This document shows, piece by piece, positions 1 to 7,657 of a DNA stretch of 64,000 nucleotides. Position 1 is the stretch's first letter. Each line of letters opens with the position of its first letter. This DNA is from Microbacterium sp. Root53 (GTDB taxonomy: Bacteria; Actinomycetota; Actinomycetes; Actinomycetales; Microbacteriaceae): contig NZ_LMFR01000012.1 of NCBI RefSeq assembly GCF_001426925.1, positions 124,001-188,000 of the forward strand, written 5' to 3'. The translations under genes were made by a program, and so were the position numbers. Under the pieces are notes generated by a model that was given only the letters and a program-made list of their open reading frames with translations, did not search any database and was not told where the DNA came from.

Positions 1-276
1 ACCTCCAACATGGCGTTCCACGCGGCCATCGTGGCGCTGGCGGACAGCCCGCGCCTCGGACGTCTGTTCCGCGACATCGCCGCGGAGCTCCGCCTGGCGT
101 TCCTCGAGATCGACAGCCCCGAGGCGCTGCACGCCCCCTACGTGCCCCGGAACCGGGCCGTGCTCGAGGCATTCCTGACCGAAGGCGGACCGGCCGCATC
201 CGACGAGCTGCACGCGTACCTCGTCCATTCCGAGCAGACCGTGCTCGGGGCGTTCACGCGGCTCGGACGCCGCTAA
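1..276 (+). CDS. GntR-family transcriptional regulator, C-terminal (FCD) part; 5' end outside the window
   Basis: Frame 1 is open from the first base and ends at TAA (274-276), giving 91 residues. The visible part is helical and resembles the C-terminal ligand-binding FCD domain of FadR-like GntR regulators: an N-x-x-FH start (SNMAFHAAIVALADSPRL), then a helix rich in Arg and Leu, and a closing segment with the H-x-x-x-x-E-x-x-L pattern seen in this fold. The DNA-binding winged helix would lie upstream of the window. The stop overlaps the convergent coaE stop by three bases, so no terminator separates the two genes. The effector and target genes cannot be told from this fragment. Assignment to GntR/FCD is by sequence pattern only. 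Confidence 0.6.
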   Translation, partial: TSNMAFHAAIVALADSPRLGRLFRDIAAELRLAFLEIDSPEALHAPYVPRNRAVLEAFLTEGGPAASDELHAYLVHSEQTVLGAFTRLGRR

Positions 277-875
277 CCCTCCGCCCGGAGCCGCTCCCAC
301 AGCGCGTCGGTCTGCACGAGCGTGTCGTCGAGGGATCCGGACGTGTCGATCACGACATCCGCGAGCTTCAGGCGCTCCTCGTCGGGCACCTGGTTGGCGA
401 TGCGCGCACGCGCCTCGTCCTCGCTCATGCCTCGGTGCTCCACCATGCGCGCGACGCGGACGTCGGCCGGCGCGTGGGCGACGACCACGGTGTCCCACTC
501 CCCCGTGCCGCGCGCCTCCGCGAGCAGCGGCACGTCGTAGACCACGACGGCGCGAGGGTCCGCGTCGAACGCCGCGCGGAACCGCCGCTGCGACTCCGCC
601 TTCACCGCGGGGTGGACGATGCCGTTGAGCGCCGCCAGCCGGTCGCGGTCGCCGAAGACGAGCGCACCGAGCGCGGCGCGGTCGAGCGCGCCGTCGGCGG
701 TCAGCACACCGTCGCCGAACTCGGCCGCGATGGCCGCGAGCACCGGCGTCCCCGGCTGCTGCAGATCCCGCACGAGCGCGTCGGCGTCGATCACCACGGC
801 GCCGTGCTCGGCGAGGCGGCGGGCGATCGTGGACTTGCCGGACGCGATTCCGCCGGTGAGCGCGACGAGGGGCAT
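273..875 (-). CDS. coaE: Dephospho-CoA kinase
   Basis: 200 residues, the usual CoaE length. It phosphorylates the 3'-hydroxyl of dephospho-CoA, the last step of coenzyme A synthesis in the cytoplasm. The Walker A P-loop is at the N-terminus (TGGIASGKST, residues about 7-16), followed by the family D-A-D motif (VIDADALVRDLQ) and the CoA-domain segment VVYDVPLLAE near residue 115. The start ATG at 875 has no Shine-Dalgarno sequence but lies 6 bases downstream of a CAGACT -10-like box (882-887), which suggests a leaderless mRNA. In many actinobacteria coaE lies next to rpsA or uvrB; here rpsA is 8 kb away on the same strand with other genes between. Confidence 0.96.
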   Translation of the reverse strand: MPLVALTGGIASGKSTIARRLAEHGAVVIDADALVRDLQQPGTPVLAAIAAEFGDGVLTADGALDRAALGALVFGDRDRLAALNGIVHPAVKAESQRRFRAAFDADPRAVVVYDVPLLAEARGTGEWDTVVVAHAPADVRVARMVEHRGMSEDEARARIANQVPDEERLKLADVVIDTSGSLDDTLVQTDALWERLRAEG

Positions 876-881
876 GCCAGC

Positions 882-887
882 AGTCTG
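882..887 (-). promoter_or_regulatory. -10 box of leaderless coaE transcript
   Basis: CAGACT on the minus strand ends 6 bases before the coaE ATG, and no ribosome binding site is present. Inferred from spacing only. Confidence 0.4.
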
Positions 888-926
888 GCACGCCCCTTGC
901 GCGCTGATCTGCGGTCGCCGCCCGGA

Positions 927-1358
927 TCAGACCGTCCCGGCGGGCGGCCAGACGCCGATGATGATCGCCATGACCACGACCGTGACGAGCTCGTGCGCGA
1001 TGTTCATGAGCGTCAGCTGGCCCGGCCGGCCCTCGAACGCGTCGTGCGTGATGAAGCGCGCGGCGGTGAGGCCCGCCCACAGCAGCACGGCGGTGACGAG
1101 CGCGGCCATGAGGTAGCTGCCCTGGTAGAAGTGCCAGGCGATGGTGATCGCCCCGGCGAGCACCCAGGCGGTGATGAAGCTGACGACCACGGTCACGACG
1201 ATGGGCACGGTCGCGTCCTTGCCGGTGCCCTCCATCGACACCCCGGCCAGCTGCGACCACCGGGTGCCGAAGACCTTCGGCGCGTACCAGACCGAGCCGA
1301 CGACCATGCTCGAGAGGGTGGCCAGGACGACGGCCCAGTAGTTGATCTCAGGAATCAT
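927..1358 (-). CDS. DUF1761 family small membrane protein
   Basis: 143 residues from the ATG at 1358 (MIPEINYWAVVLATL). The open frame extends upstream to 1472, but that extension is basic, low in hydrophobics and unlike the family, and the ATG at 1358 sits 6 bases after a TACAGT box (1365-1370), the leaderless pattern seen throughout this window. Four hydrophobic helices are visible: residues about 7-24, 50-68, 77-97 and 118-136. The W-Y-x-P segment after helix 1 (SVWYAPKVFG) and the helical layout match DUF1761 integral membrane proteins, whose function is unknown. It is monocistronic, on the same strand as coaE with a 51-base gap. Confidence 0.75.
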   Translation of the reverse strand: MIPEINYWAVVLATLSSMVVGSVWYAPKVFGTRWSQLAGVSMEGTGKDATVPIVVTVVVSFITAWVLAGAITIAWHFYQGSYLMAALVTAVLLWAGLTAARFITHDAFEGRPGQLTLMNIAHELVTVVVMAIIIGVWPPAGTV

Positions 1359-1364
1359 GCCGCG

Positions 1365-1370
1365 ACTGTA
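1365..1370 (-). promoter_or_regulatory. -10 box of leaderless DUF1761 transcript
   Basis: TACAGT on the minus strand, 6 bases before the ATG at 1358. It decides the start in favour of the shorter protein. Confidence 0.45.
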
Positions 1371-1492
1371 CCGCGCGCCCGCCTCGCCGCGCGGGAGGCC
1401 GATCGAACGATCGCACTGCGGCCCCTTGCCGGTGTCGGCGGCCGGGCATACCGTGAGCGCGTCGGAGGCCACCCCACGACGAAAGGGCAGTC

Positions 1493-1849
1493 ATGGCACA
1501 CGGAGACGTCACGCACCTCGAGATCCCGGTCTCGGACCTGGAGAAGGGCAAGGCCTTCTACGCCGACCTGTTCGGCTGGCAGATCGAGGCTCCGCCGGGC
1601 TTCGAGGAGTACCCCATGTGGCAGAACCCCAACGGCGTCAGCGGTGGCGCGCTCACGCCGCGCGAGGAGGGCTTCACGCAGCCGCGCTCGATCGTCGAGG
1701 TCGACTCGATCGACGACACGCTCGCGAAGGCCGTCGCCGGCGGCGGCGAGATCGTCAAGGAGCGGACGCCGATCACCGAGACCAGCTGGTGGGCGCTGTT
1801 CCGCGACCCCGACGGCAACGTGGTCGGGCTGTTCGAGGGATCGATGTGA
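1493..1849 (+). CDS. VOC-family (glyoxalase/bleomycin-resistance fold) protein
   Basis: 118 residues forming one vicinal-oxygen-chelate unit of paired beta-alpha-beta-beta-beta modules. It opens with H-L-E-I-P-V-x-D at residues 7-14 (metal-type His), has the typical KAKAFYADLFGW-like helix (EKGKAFYADLFGWQ) and closes with FRDPDGNVVGLFE, where the final Glu is a usual metal ligand. Similar stand-alone proteins are annotated as glyoxalase or dioxygenase-like without proven substrates, so no reaction is assigned. The start is supported by a purine-rich GAAAGGG about 6 bases upstream of ATG. A perfect hairpin terminator follows at 1867-1894 and serves both this gene and the convergent operon. Confidence 0.85.
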   Translation: MAHGDVTHLEIPVSDLEKGKAFYADLFGWQIEAPPGFEEYPMWQNPNGVSGGALTPREEGFTQPRSIVEVDSIDDTLAKAVAGGGEIVKERTPITETSWWALFRDPDGNVVGLFEGSM

Positions 1850-1866
1850 TCACGTGACGACATGAC

Positions 1867-1894
1867 GGGGCCGCACGGACATCCGTGCGGCCCC
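1867..1894. terminator. Bidirectional hairpin terminator
   Basis: A perfect 12-bp stem (GGGGCCGCACGG with its complement) and a 4-base loop lie between two convergent genes. There is no clear T-run, as is common in high-GC actinobacteria. Confidence 0.75.
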
Positions 1895-1910
1895 GGATCG
1901 GGTCGGTCGG

Positions 1911-2453
1911 TCAGCGCGACAGCAGCTGGCGCTTCGAGCTGATCACGCCGGTGTCGAACCCGGCCAGGTGCAGGCCGCCGTGGAAGCGGGCGTGCTCGAT
2001 CTTGACGCAGCGGTCCATCACGACGGACAGGCCTGCGGCCTCCGCGAGCGCCGCGGCCTCCTCGTTCCAGGAGCCGAGCTGCAGCCACAGGGTCTTGGCG
2101 CCCACGTCGATCGCCTCCTGCGCGACGCCCGGCAGATCCTCGTGGCGGCGGAACACGTCGACGAGGTCGGGCACGACCGGCAGGTCGGCGAGCGACTTGT
2201 AGGCCGGGCGCCCCAGGATCGACTCGGCGCGCGGGTTCACGAAGTACACGTCGTAGGGCGAGCTTCCCAGCAGGTACGTCGCGACGAAGTAGCTCGCGCG
2301 CGCCGGGTTGTCGGACGCGCCGACGATCGCGATCGACTTGGTGGCGCGCAGGATCTCGTAGCGGTCCTGCGCTCCCGGGCCGACCCAGGTGCGGCCCGCC
2401 ACCGGGGCCGAGGCCCAGGGCAGCTCGCAGGCCACGATGCCGCTTGCGCTCAT
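1911..2453 (-). CDS. CoA-binding domain protein (YccU-like)
   Basis: 180 residues with a Rossmann-type CoA-binding domain: SIAIVGASDNPARASYFVA (residues about 40-58) is the glycine-rich nucleotide loop, followed by VYFVNPRAESILGRPAYKSL, typical of the YccU/CoA_binding_2 family related to the succinyl-CoA ligase alpha subunit. No catalytic His or ligase domain is present. The ATG at 2453 overlaps the metY stop (ATGA), so translation is probably coupled to metY. Its exact role is unknown. Its place as last gene of an operon with acetyl-CoA synthetase and an acetyl-ester-using sulfhydrylase suggests a link to CoA or acyl-CoA handling in sulfur amino acid synthesis, which is inference. Confidence 0.85.
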   Translation of the reverse strand: MSASGIVACELPWASAPVAGRTWVGPGAQDRYEILRATKSIAIVGASDNPARASYFVATYLLGSSPYDVYFVNPRAESILGRPAYKSLADLPVVPDLVDVFRRHEDLPGVAQEAIDVGAKTLWLQLGSWNEEAAALAEAAGLSVVMDRCVKIEHARFHGGLHLAGFDTGVISSKRQLLSR

Positions 2454-3787
2454 CGGTTGACTCCCGTCGCCTCGGTGAGGGCCTGATCCAGGTCCCAGAT
2501 GATGTCCTCGACGTCCTCCAAGCCGACCGAGATGCGGATCAGGTCGGCCGGGACCCCCGCGGCGACCAGCTGCTCGGGCGTGAGCTGCTGGTGCGTGGTG
2601 GACGCCGGGTGGATGACCAGCGTACGCGCGTCGCCGATGTTCGCCAGGTGCGAGGCCAGCTTGACCGAGTCGATGAAGCTCTCGCCCGCGGCACGGGCCG
2701 CGGCGGCGCGCTCGGCGTCGTCCGCGAACTCGCCGGCCGGCTTGACGCCGAACGCGAAGACCGAGCCGGGCCCGAGGGGGAAGTACTTCTGCGCGCGCTC
2801 GTGGTGCGGGTGCCCCTCGAGGCCGGCCCACGTCACGAACGAGACTCGCGGGTCGGTCGACAGCCACTCGGCGACCACGCGCGCGTTCGCGACGTGCGCG
2901 TCGATCCGCTGCGGCAGCGTCTCGACGCCCTGCAGCAGGTTGAACGCCGCCTGCGGCGTCAGGGCCGGGCCGATGTCGCGCAGCTGCTCGCTGCGGAGCT
3001 TGGTGAGGAAGCCGTACTCGCCGAAGTTGTCCCACCAGCGGATGCCGCCGTACGACGGCACCGGCTCGGTCATGGTCGGGAACTTCCCGTTCCCCCAGTC
3101 GAACTTGCCGGACTCGATCACGATGCCGCCGAGCGTCGTGCCGTGGCCGCCGAGGAACTTGGTGACCGAGTGGATCACGATGTCGGCGCCGTGCTCGAGC
3201 GGGCGCGACAGGTACGGGGTGGCGAGCGTCGCGTCGACCACGAGCGGCACGCCGGCGGCGTGCGCGACCTCGGCGAGGCCCGCGATGTCCGCGATCTCGC
3301 CGCCGGGGTTGCCGATCGCCTCGGTGTAGACGACCTTCGTGTTCGGGCGGATCGCGGCGGCGAAGTCGGCCGGGTCGCTCGAGGCGACGAACGTGGTGTC
3401 GACGCCGAAGCGGCGCAGCGTCACGTCGAGCTGCGTGATCGTGCCGCCGTACAGCTGCGCCGAGGCGACCACGTGGTCGCCCGCGCCGACCAGCGCGGCG
3501 AACGTGATGAACTCCGCGCTCATGCCGCTCGACGTGGCGACCGCTCCGATGCCGCCCTCGAGCGACGCCAGGCGCTCCTCGAGCGCCGCGACCGTCGGGT
3601 TGCCGATGCGCGAGTAGATGTTGCCGTACTTCTGCAGCGCGAACAGGTTCGCGGCGTCCTGCGCCCCGTCGAAGACGAACGACGTCGTCTGGTAGATCGG
3701 CACCGCGCGGGCGCCGGTGGCGGCGTCGGGGGTGCCGCCCGCGTGCAGCGCGCGCGTGCGGAACCCGAAACGGTGCTCCTCGGTCAC
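2450..3787 (-). CDS. metY: O-acetylhomoserine sulfhydrylase / aminocarboxypropyltransferase
   Basis: 445 residues, a full-length Cys/Met-metabolism PLP enzyme. It joins O-acetylhomoserine with sulfide (or methanethiol) to give homocysteine (or methionine). N-terminal signature: TRALHAGGTPDAATGARAVP and the IYQTTSF motif. The PLP lysine is K210 in the motif HSVTKFLGGHG. The length and the insertion around residues 225-250 (KFPTMTEPVPSYGG) fit the MetY subgroup better than the shorter MetB/MetZ enzymes. The GTG start at 3787 overlaps the acs stop by four bases. The neighbouring acs could supply acetyl-CoA for O-acetylhomoserine, but the acetyltransferase gene metX is not in this window. Confidence 0.93.
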   Translation of the reverse strand: MTEEHRFGFRTRALHAGGTPDAATGARAVPIYQTTSFVFDGAQDAANLFALQKYGNIYSRIGNPTVAALEERLASLEGGIGAVATSSGMSAEFITFAALVGAGDHVVASAQLYGGTITQLDVTLRRFGVDTTFVASSDPADFAAAIRPNTKVVYTEAIGNPGGEIADIAGLAEVAHAAGVPLVVDATLATPYLSRPLEHGADIVIHSVTKFLGGHGTTLGGIVIESGKFDWGNGKFPTMTEPVPSYGGIRWWDNFGEYGFLTKLRSEQLRDIGPALTPQAAFNLLQGVETLPQRIDAHVANARVVAEWLSTDPRVSFVTWAGLEGHPHHERAQKYFPLGPGSVFAFGVKPAGEFADDAERAAAARAAGESFIDSVKLASHLANIGDARTLVIHPASTTHQQLTPEQLVAAGVPADLIRISVGLEDVEDIIWDLDQALTEATGVNR

Positions 3788-5805
3788 AGGTTCTCCTTCT
3801 GGTGGGGCTTCTGGGCGGACTCCACCGCGGCGCGCACGCCGTCGACGGCCCAGGGGTTCTGCAGCGACGTCGTGTCGCCCAACTCGTCACCCTGCCACAG
3901 CTGCGCGAGCAGGCGGCGCAGGATCTTGCCCGAGCGCGTCTTGGGCAGCTCCGGCACGAACACGATGTGCTTGGGCTTGGCGACGGGCCCGATGTCGCGA
4001 GCGACCTGCGCGCGCAGCTCGTCCGCGTCCACGTCCTCGCGCGCCGCGACGAAGGCCGCGACCGCCTGGCCCGTGAGCGGGTCGGCGACGCCGGCGACGC
4101 CGGCCTCGCCGACCGCGGGGTGCGCGACCAGCGACGACTCGATCTCGATGGTCGACAGGCGGTGCCCCGACACGTTCACGACGTCGTCGAGGCGGCCGAG
4201 GATCCAGACGTTGCCGTCGGCGTCGATCGTCGCGCCGTCGCCCGCGACGTAGTACGCCCCGTGCTCCCCCTTGCCCGCGTAGGGCGCCCAGTACGAGTCG
4301 CGGTAGCGCTGCGGGTTCCCCCACACCGTGCGGGCCATCCCGGGCCAGGGACGGCGCACCACGAGCGTGCCGGCGCGGCCGGGCGCGACGGGCTCACCCT
4401 GCTCGTCGACCACCGCGGCGTCGATGCCCGGCAGCGGCACGGTCGCCGATCCGGGCTTGAGCGTGGTCACGCCCGGCAGGGGCGCGATCATCGCGGCGCC
4501 GGTCTCGGACTGCCACCACGTGTCGACCACGGGCACCTCGTCGCGGCCGTGGTTGCGGCGGAACCACACCCACGCCTCGGGGTTGATGGCCTCGCCGACC
4601 GTGCCCAGCAGGCGGATGGTCGACAGGTCGTACCCCTCGGGGATGCGCTCGCCCCACCACGTCATGAACGTGCGGATGAGGGTGGGCGCCGTGTAGTACA
4701 CGGTCACGCCGTAGCGCTGGATGATCTCGAGGTGCCGCTCCTGCGTGGGGGTGTCCGGCGTTCCCTCGTAGATCACCTGGGTGAGACCGTTCGACAGCGG
4801 GCCGTATAGCTCGTAGGTGTGCGCGGTGACCCACGCGAGGTCGGCGGTGCACCAGTGCACGTCGTCGGGCTTGGCGTCGAAATGCGCCCAGTGCGCCCAG
4901 CTCGCGTGCGTCAGGTAGCCGCCCGACGTGTGCACGAGGCCCTTGGGCTTCCCGGTCGTGCCCGACGTGTAGATGATGAACAGCGGGTGCTCGGCGTCGA
5001 AGGCCTGCGGCTCGTGCACGTCCGGGGCGGTCTCGACCACGTCGTGCCACCAGACGTCGCGGCCCTCGGTCCAGGGCACGTCCTGGCCCGTGCGGCGCAC
5101 CACCAGGACGTGCTCGAGGTGCGCGATGTCGGCCGCCGCGGCGTCGGCGTTGGACTTGACCTCCACGGCCTTGCCGCGGCGCCACTGGCCGTCGCTCGTG
5201 ACGAGCAGCTTGGCGCCCGTGTCCTCGATCCGGAACCGCACCGCCTCCGCGGAGAAGCCGCCGAAGACGAGCGAGTGGACGGCGCCGATCCGCGCGCATG
5301 CGAGCGCGATCACGACGGTCTCGACGAGGACCGGCAGGTACACGACGACGCGGTCGCCGGGCTCGATGCCGAGCGCGAGCAGGCCGTTCGCGGCCTGCGA
5401 CACGCGGCGCTGCAGGTCGGCGTACGTCACGGTGAGGCGGTCGCCGGGCTCGCCCTCGAAGTGCAGCGCGACCTTGTCGCCCCGCCCTCCGGCGACGTGC
5501 CGGTCGACGCAGTTCGCGGCGACGTTCAGCCGTCCGCCCGCGAACCAGCGCGCGGCGGGGACGGTCAGCTCGCCGTCGGCGCCGCGGACCGGCGGCTCCC
5601 ACTCGTGCGCGGTGTGCCACGGCTCCGCCCAGTCGAGGCGGCGCGCCGCCTCCTCCCAGAATGCGATGGGGTCCGCCGCGGCGCGCGCGTACGCCTCGGC
5701 GCCCACGTTCGCCTGCGCGGCGAACGCGGCGGGCGCGGGGTATGCGCGCGTCTCCACGAGGCGGCTCTCCTCGGCGGAGGGCGCCAGCTCGGTCGCATCC
5801 GTCAT
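3784..5805 (-). CDS. acs: Acetyl-CoA synthetase (AMP-forming)
   Basis: About 673 residues, slightly longer than the usual 650 because of an N-terminal Ala/Glu-rich tail. It activates acetate through acetyl-AMP to acetyl-CoA in the cytoplasm. Motifs: the P-loop-like YTSGTTGKPKGLVH, the adenylate-binding segment DTWWQSETGA, the hinge region GRLDDVVNVSGHRLST, and the C-terminal acetylatable lysine motif PKTRSGKILRR. ATG at 5805 is preferred over the in-frame GTG at 5814 because GAGG lies 8 bases upstream of it and its A overlaps the permease TGA by one base (TGATG). A standalone acs is common, but placement inside a transporter-metY operon is less so. A propionyl-CoA synthetase cannot be excluded from sequence alone. 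Confidence 0.94.
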   Translation of the reverse strand: MTDATELAPSAEESRLVETRAYPAPAAFAAQANVGAEAYARAAADPIAFWEEAARRLDWAEPWHTAHEWEPPVRGADGELTVPAARWFAGGRLNVAANCVDRHVAGGRGDKVALHFEGEPGDRLTVTYADLQRRVSQAANGLLALGIEPGDRVVVYLPVLVETVVIALACARIGAVHSLVFGGFSAEAVRFRIEDTGAKLLVTSDGQWRRGKAVEVKSNADAAAADIAHLEHVLVVRRTGQDVPWTEGRDVWWHDVVETAPDVHEPQAFDAEHPLFIIYTSGTTGKPKGLVHTSGGYLTHASWAHWAHFDAKPDDVHWCTADLAWVTAHTYELYGPLSNGLTQVIYEGTPDTPTQERHLEIIQRYGVTVYYTAPTLIRTFMTWWGERIPEGYDLSTIRLLGTVGEAINPEAWVWFRRNHGRDEVPVVDTWWQSETGAAMIAPLPGVTTLKPGSATVPLPGIDAAVVDEQGEPVAPGRAGTLVVRRPWPGMARTVWGNPQRYRDSYWAPYAGKGEHGAYYVAGDGATIDADGNVWILGRLDDVVNVSGHRLSTIEIESSLVAHPAVGEAGVAGVADPLTGQAVAAFVAAREDVDADELRAQVARDIGPVAKPKHIVFVPELPKTRSGKILRRLLAQLWQGDELGDTTSLQNPWAVDGVRAAVESAQKPHQKENL

Positions 5806-6629
5806 CACAGCCACCTCTTCAGCACGGCCCGCTCGAACAGGACGAGCAGGGCGTTGGTCAGGGTGCCCAGCAGGGCGAGCAGCACGATCGCGAGCAGGAT
5901 GCGGTCGACGCGACCGGTCTGCTGCGAGTCGGTGAGCAGCCAGCCGAGGCCCATCGATGACGCGATGAGCTCAGCCGCCACCAGGAAGAGCCACGCCTGC
6001 GCGAGAGCGAGGCGGAGGCCCGACACCAGGGACGGCACGACGGCGGGCAGCTGGATCGTGCGCAGGAGCGACCAGCCGCGCAGCCCGAACGAGCGGCCGG
6101 CCTCCACCAGATGCGGGTCGACGCGGCGCAGCGCGGCGGCCACGGTCGTGTAGACGGGGAAGAACGCGCCGATCGCGATCAGCGTGATCTTGGACTCCTC
6201 GCCGATCTGCAGCCACAGGATCAGCAGCGGCACCCAGGCGAGCGACGGCACGGCGCGCACCGCGACCAGCGTCGGGCTGAGCAGGATGTCCCCGAGGCGG
6301 GACAGGCCGACGATCGCGGCGGCCGCGAGCCCGATGACCGCCCCGGCCAGGAAGCCGATCACGACGCGCTGCGTCGAGATCGCGATGTGGAGCCACAGGC
6401 TGCCGTCGCCGATGAGCTGCCCGGCCGCCTGCACGACGGACAGCGGCGCCGGCAGGCGGTAGACGGGCACCGCGCCGGAGGCCGTGGCGATCTGCCATAC
6501 GGTCACCAGCAGGACCGGCAGCGCGAGCCCTCCGACGACCCGGACGGACGTGCGCGACCACCACGGCCGCGCCGCGACCGGCGCCGCGGGGGCGCCGGTC
6601 GCGGCGTGCGTGCCGGAAGGCTGCGTCAC
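5805..6629 (-). CDS. ABC transporter permease, sulfonate/nitrate/taurine type (SsuC-like)
   Basis: 274 residues from GTG at 6629, which overlaps the binding-protein stop (GTGA). About six hydrophobic helices, starting at residues 28-48 (VVGGLALPVLLVTVWQIA). The cytoplasmic coupling loop is EAGRSFGLRGWSLLRTIQLPAVVP, a form of the EAA motif that contacts the ATPase. The family fits the SsuC/TauC/NrtB permeases that import sulfonates, taurine, nitrate or related small anions. The substrate is not settled by sequence; coupling to metY two genes downstream points to an organosulfur compound. No desulfonating monooxygenase (SsuD, TauD) is encoded in the window, so that step would need genes elsewhere. 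Confidence 0.9.
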   Translation of the reverse strand: MTQPSGTHAATGAPAAPVAARPWWSRTSVRVVGGLALPVLLVTVWQIATASGAVPVYRLPAPLSVVQAAGQLIGDGSLWLHIAISTQRVVIGFLAGAVIGLAAAAIVGLSRLGDILLSPTLVAVRAVPSLAWVPLLILWLQIGEESKITLIAIGAFFPVYTTVAAALRRVDPHLVEAGRSFGLRGWSLLRTIQLPAVVPSLVSGLRLALAQAWLFLVAAELIASSMGLGWLLTDSQQTGRVDRILLAIVLLALLGTLTNALLVLFERAVLKRWL

Positions 6630-7657
6630 TGTCCCGTGGCCTGCTTCGCGAAGGAGTCCTCGATGATCGACTCGAGGGCGGCGTCGACGGCCTCCTGGCC
6701 GCCCGCGACGTCGCCCGACTCCACGATCACCGGCGCGATCTTCTCGAGCACGGCGAGCTGGTCGGCGCCGGGAACCCCCGAGACGTCCAGGTTCGAGCGC
6801 TCCTCGATCACCGTGGCCGCGACGACGGGGGCGATGCCCGCGGCCTCGGCCAGCAGCGCCGCGGTCTCCTCCGGGTTCTCGAGAGCCCACGCGCGGGCCT
6901 CCTCGTACGCGTCGACGATCACCTGGGCGACATCCGCGTGGTTCTCGATGAAGTCCTCGGTCGCGTTGAGGAAGCCGTAGGTGTTGAAGTCGACGTTGCG
7001 GTAGATGAGCTGCGCGCCCGACTCGACCTCGGCGGCCGCCATGATCGGGTCCAGCCCCGCCCACGCGTCGACCGAGCCGCCCTCGAGCGCCGCGCGCCCG
7101 TCGGCGTGCTGCAGGTTCTGCACCTCGACGTCGTCCAGCGACAGGCCCGCGGTCTCGAGCGCCTGCAGCAGGAAGAAGTACGGGTCGGTGCCCTTCGTGG
7201 CCGCGATCGAGGCGCCCTCGAGCTGCTCGACCGACGTGATCTCGCTGTCGGCGCCGACCACGAGGGCCGACCACTCGGGCTGCGAATAGATGTCGATCAC
7301 CTTGATCGGCGAGCCGTTGGCACGCGCGAACAGCGCCGCCGATCCGGCGGTGGACGCGACGTCGGCGGAGCCCGAGCGCAGCAGCTCGTTGGCCTTGTTC
7401 GAGCCGGCGGACTGCACCCACTCGACCTCGACGCCGTCGCCGAGCGCCGCCTCGATCAGGCCCTGGTCGCGGACCACGAGGCTCAGCGGGTTGTAGGTCG
7501 CCCAGTCGACCGTGACCGTGTCGGTCGACCACTCGGCCTCTCCCGACGCGGCCGCGGGAGCCGGCGCGTTCTCGCCCGCGACGCAGCCCGTGGCGACCAT
7601 CGCCATGGCGCCGACCAGAGCGAGCGTCGGGACGGTGCGGCGGATGAGAGTGCTCAT
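6626..7657 (-). CDS. ABC transporter substrate-binding lipoprotein (SsuA/NrtA-like)
   Basis: 343 residues. An N-terminal signal peptide ends in a lipobox, MAMVATGC, with Cys at residue 25, so the mature protein is probably anchored to the outer face of the cytoplasmic membrane. The fold pattern is NMT1/SsuA-like: the WATYNPLSLVVRDQGLIE opening, GSADVASTAGSAALFARANG (the loop that lines the ligand site), and AATKGTDPYFFLLQALETAG. These fit aliphatic sulfonate, taurine or nitrate binders. It overlaps the upstream ATPase gene by ATGA and the downstream permease by GTGA, so the three transporter parts are made together. Confidence 0.9.
   Translation of the reverse strand: MSTLIRRTVPTLALVGAMAMVATGCVAGENAPAPAAASGEAEWSTDTVTVDWATYNPLSLVVRDQGLIEAALGDGVEVEWVQSAGSNKANELLRSGSADVASTAGSAALFARANGSPIKVIDIYSQPEWSALVVGADSEITSVEQLEGASIAATKGTDPYFFLLQALETAGLSLDDVEVQNLQHADGRAALEGGSVDAWAGLDPIMAAAEVESGAQLIYRNVDFNTYGFLNATEDFIENHADVAQVIVDAYEEARAWALENPEETAALLAEAAGIAPVVAATVIEERSNLDVSGVPGADQLAVLEKIAPVIVESGDVAGGQEAVDAALESIIEDSFAKQATGQ

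Noticed and set aside
1358..1472. N-terminal extension of the DUF1761 protein
   Set aside because: The extra 38 residues are basic and not family-like, and a TACAGT -10 box sits just upstream of the internal ATG.
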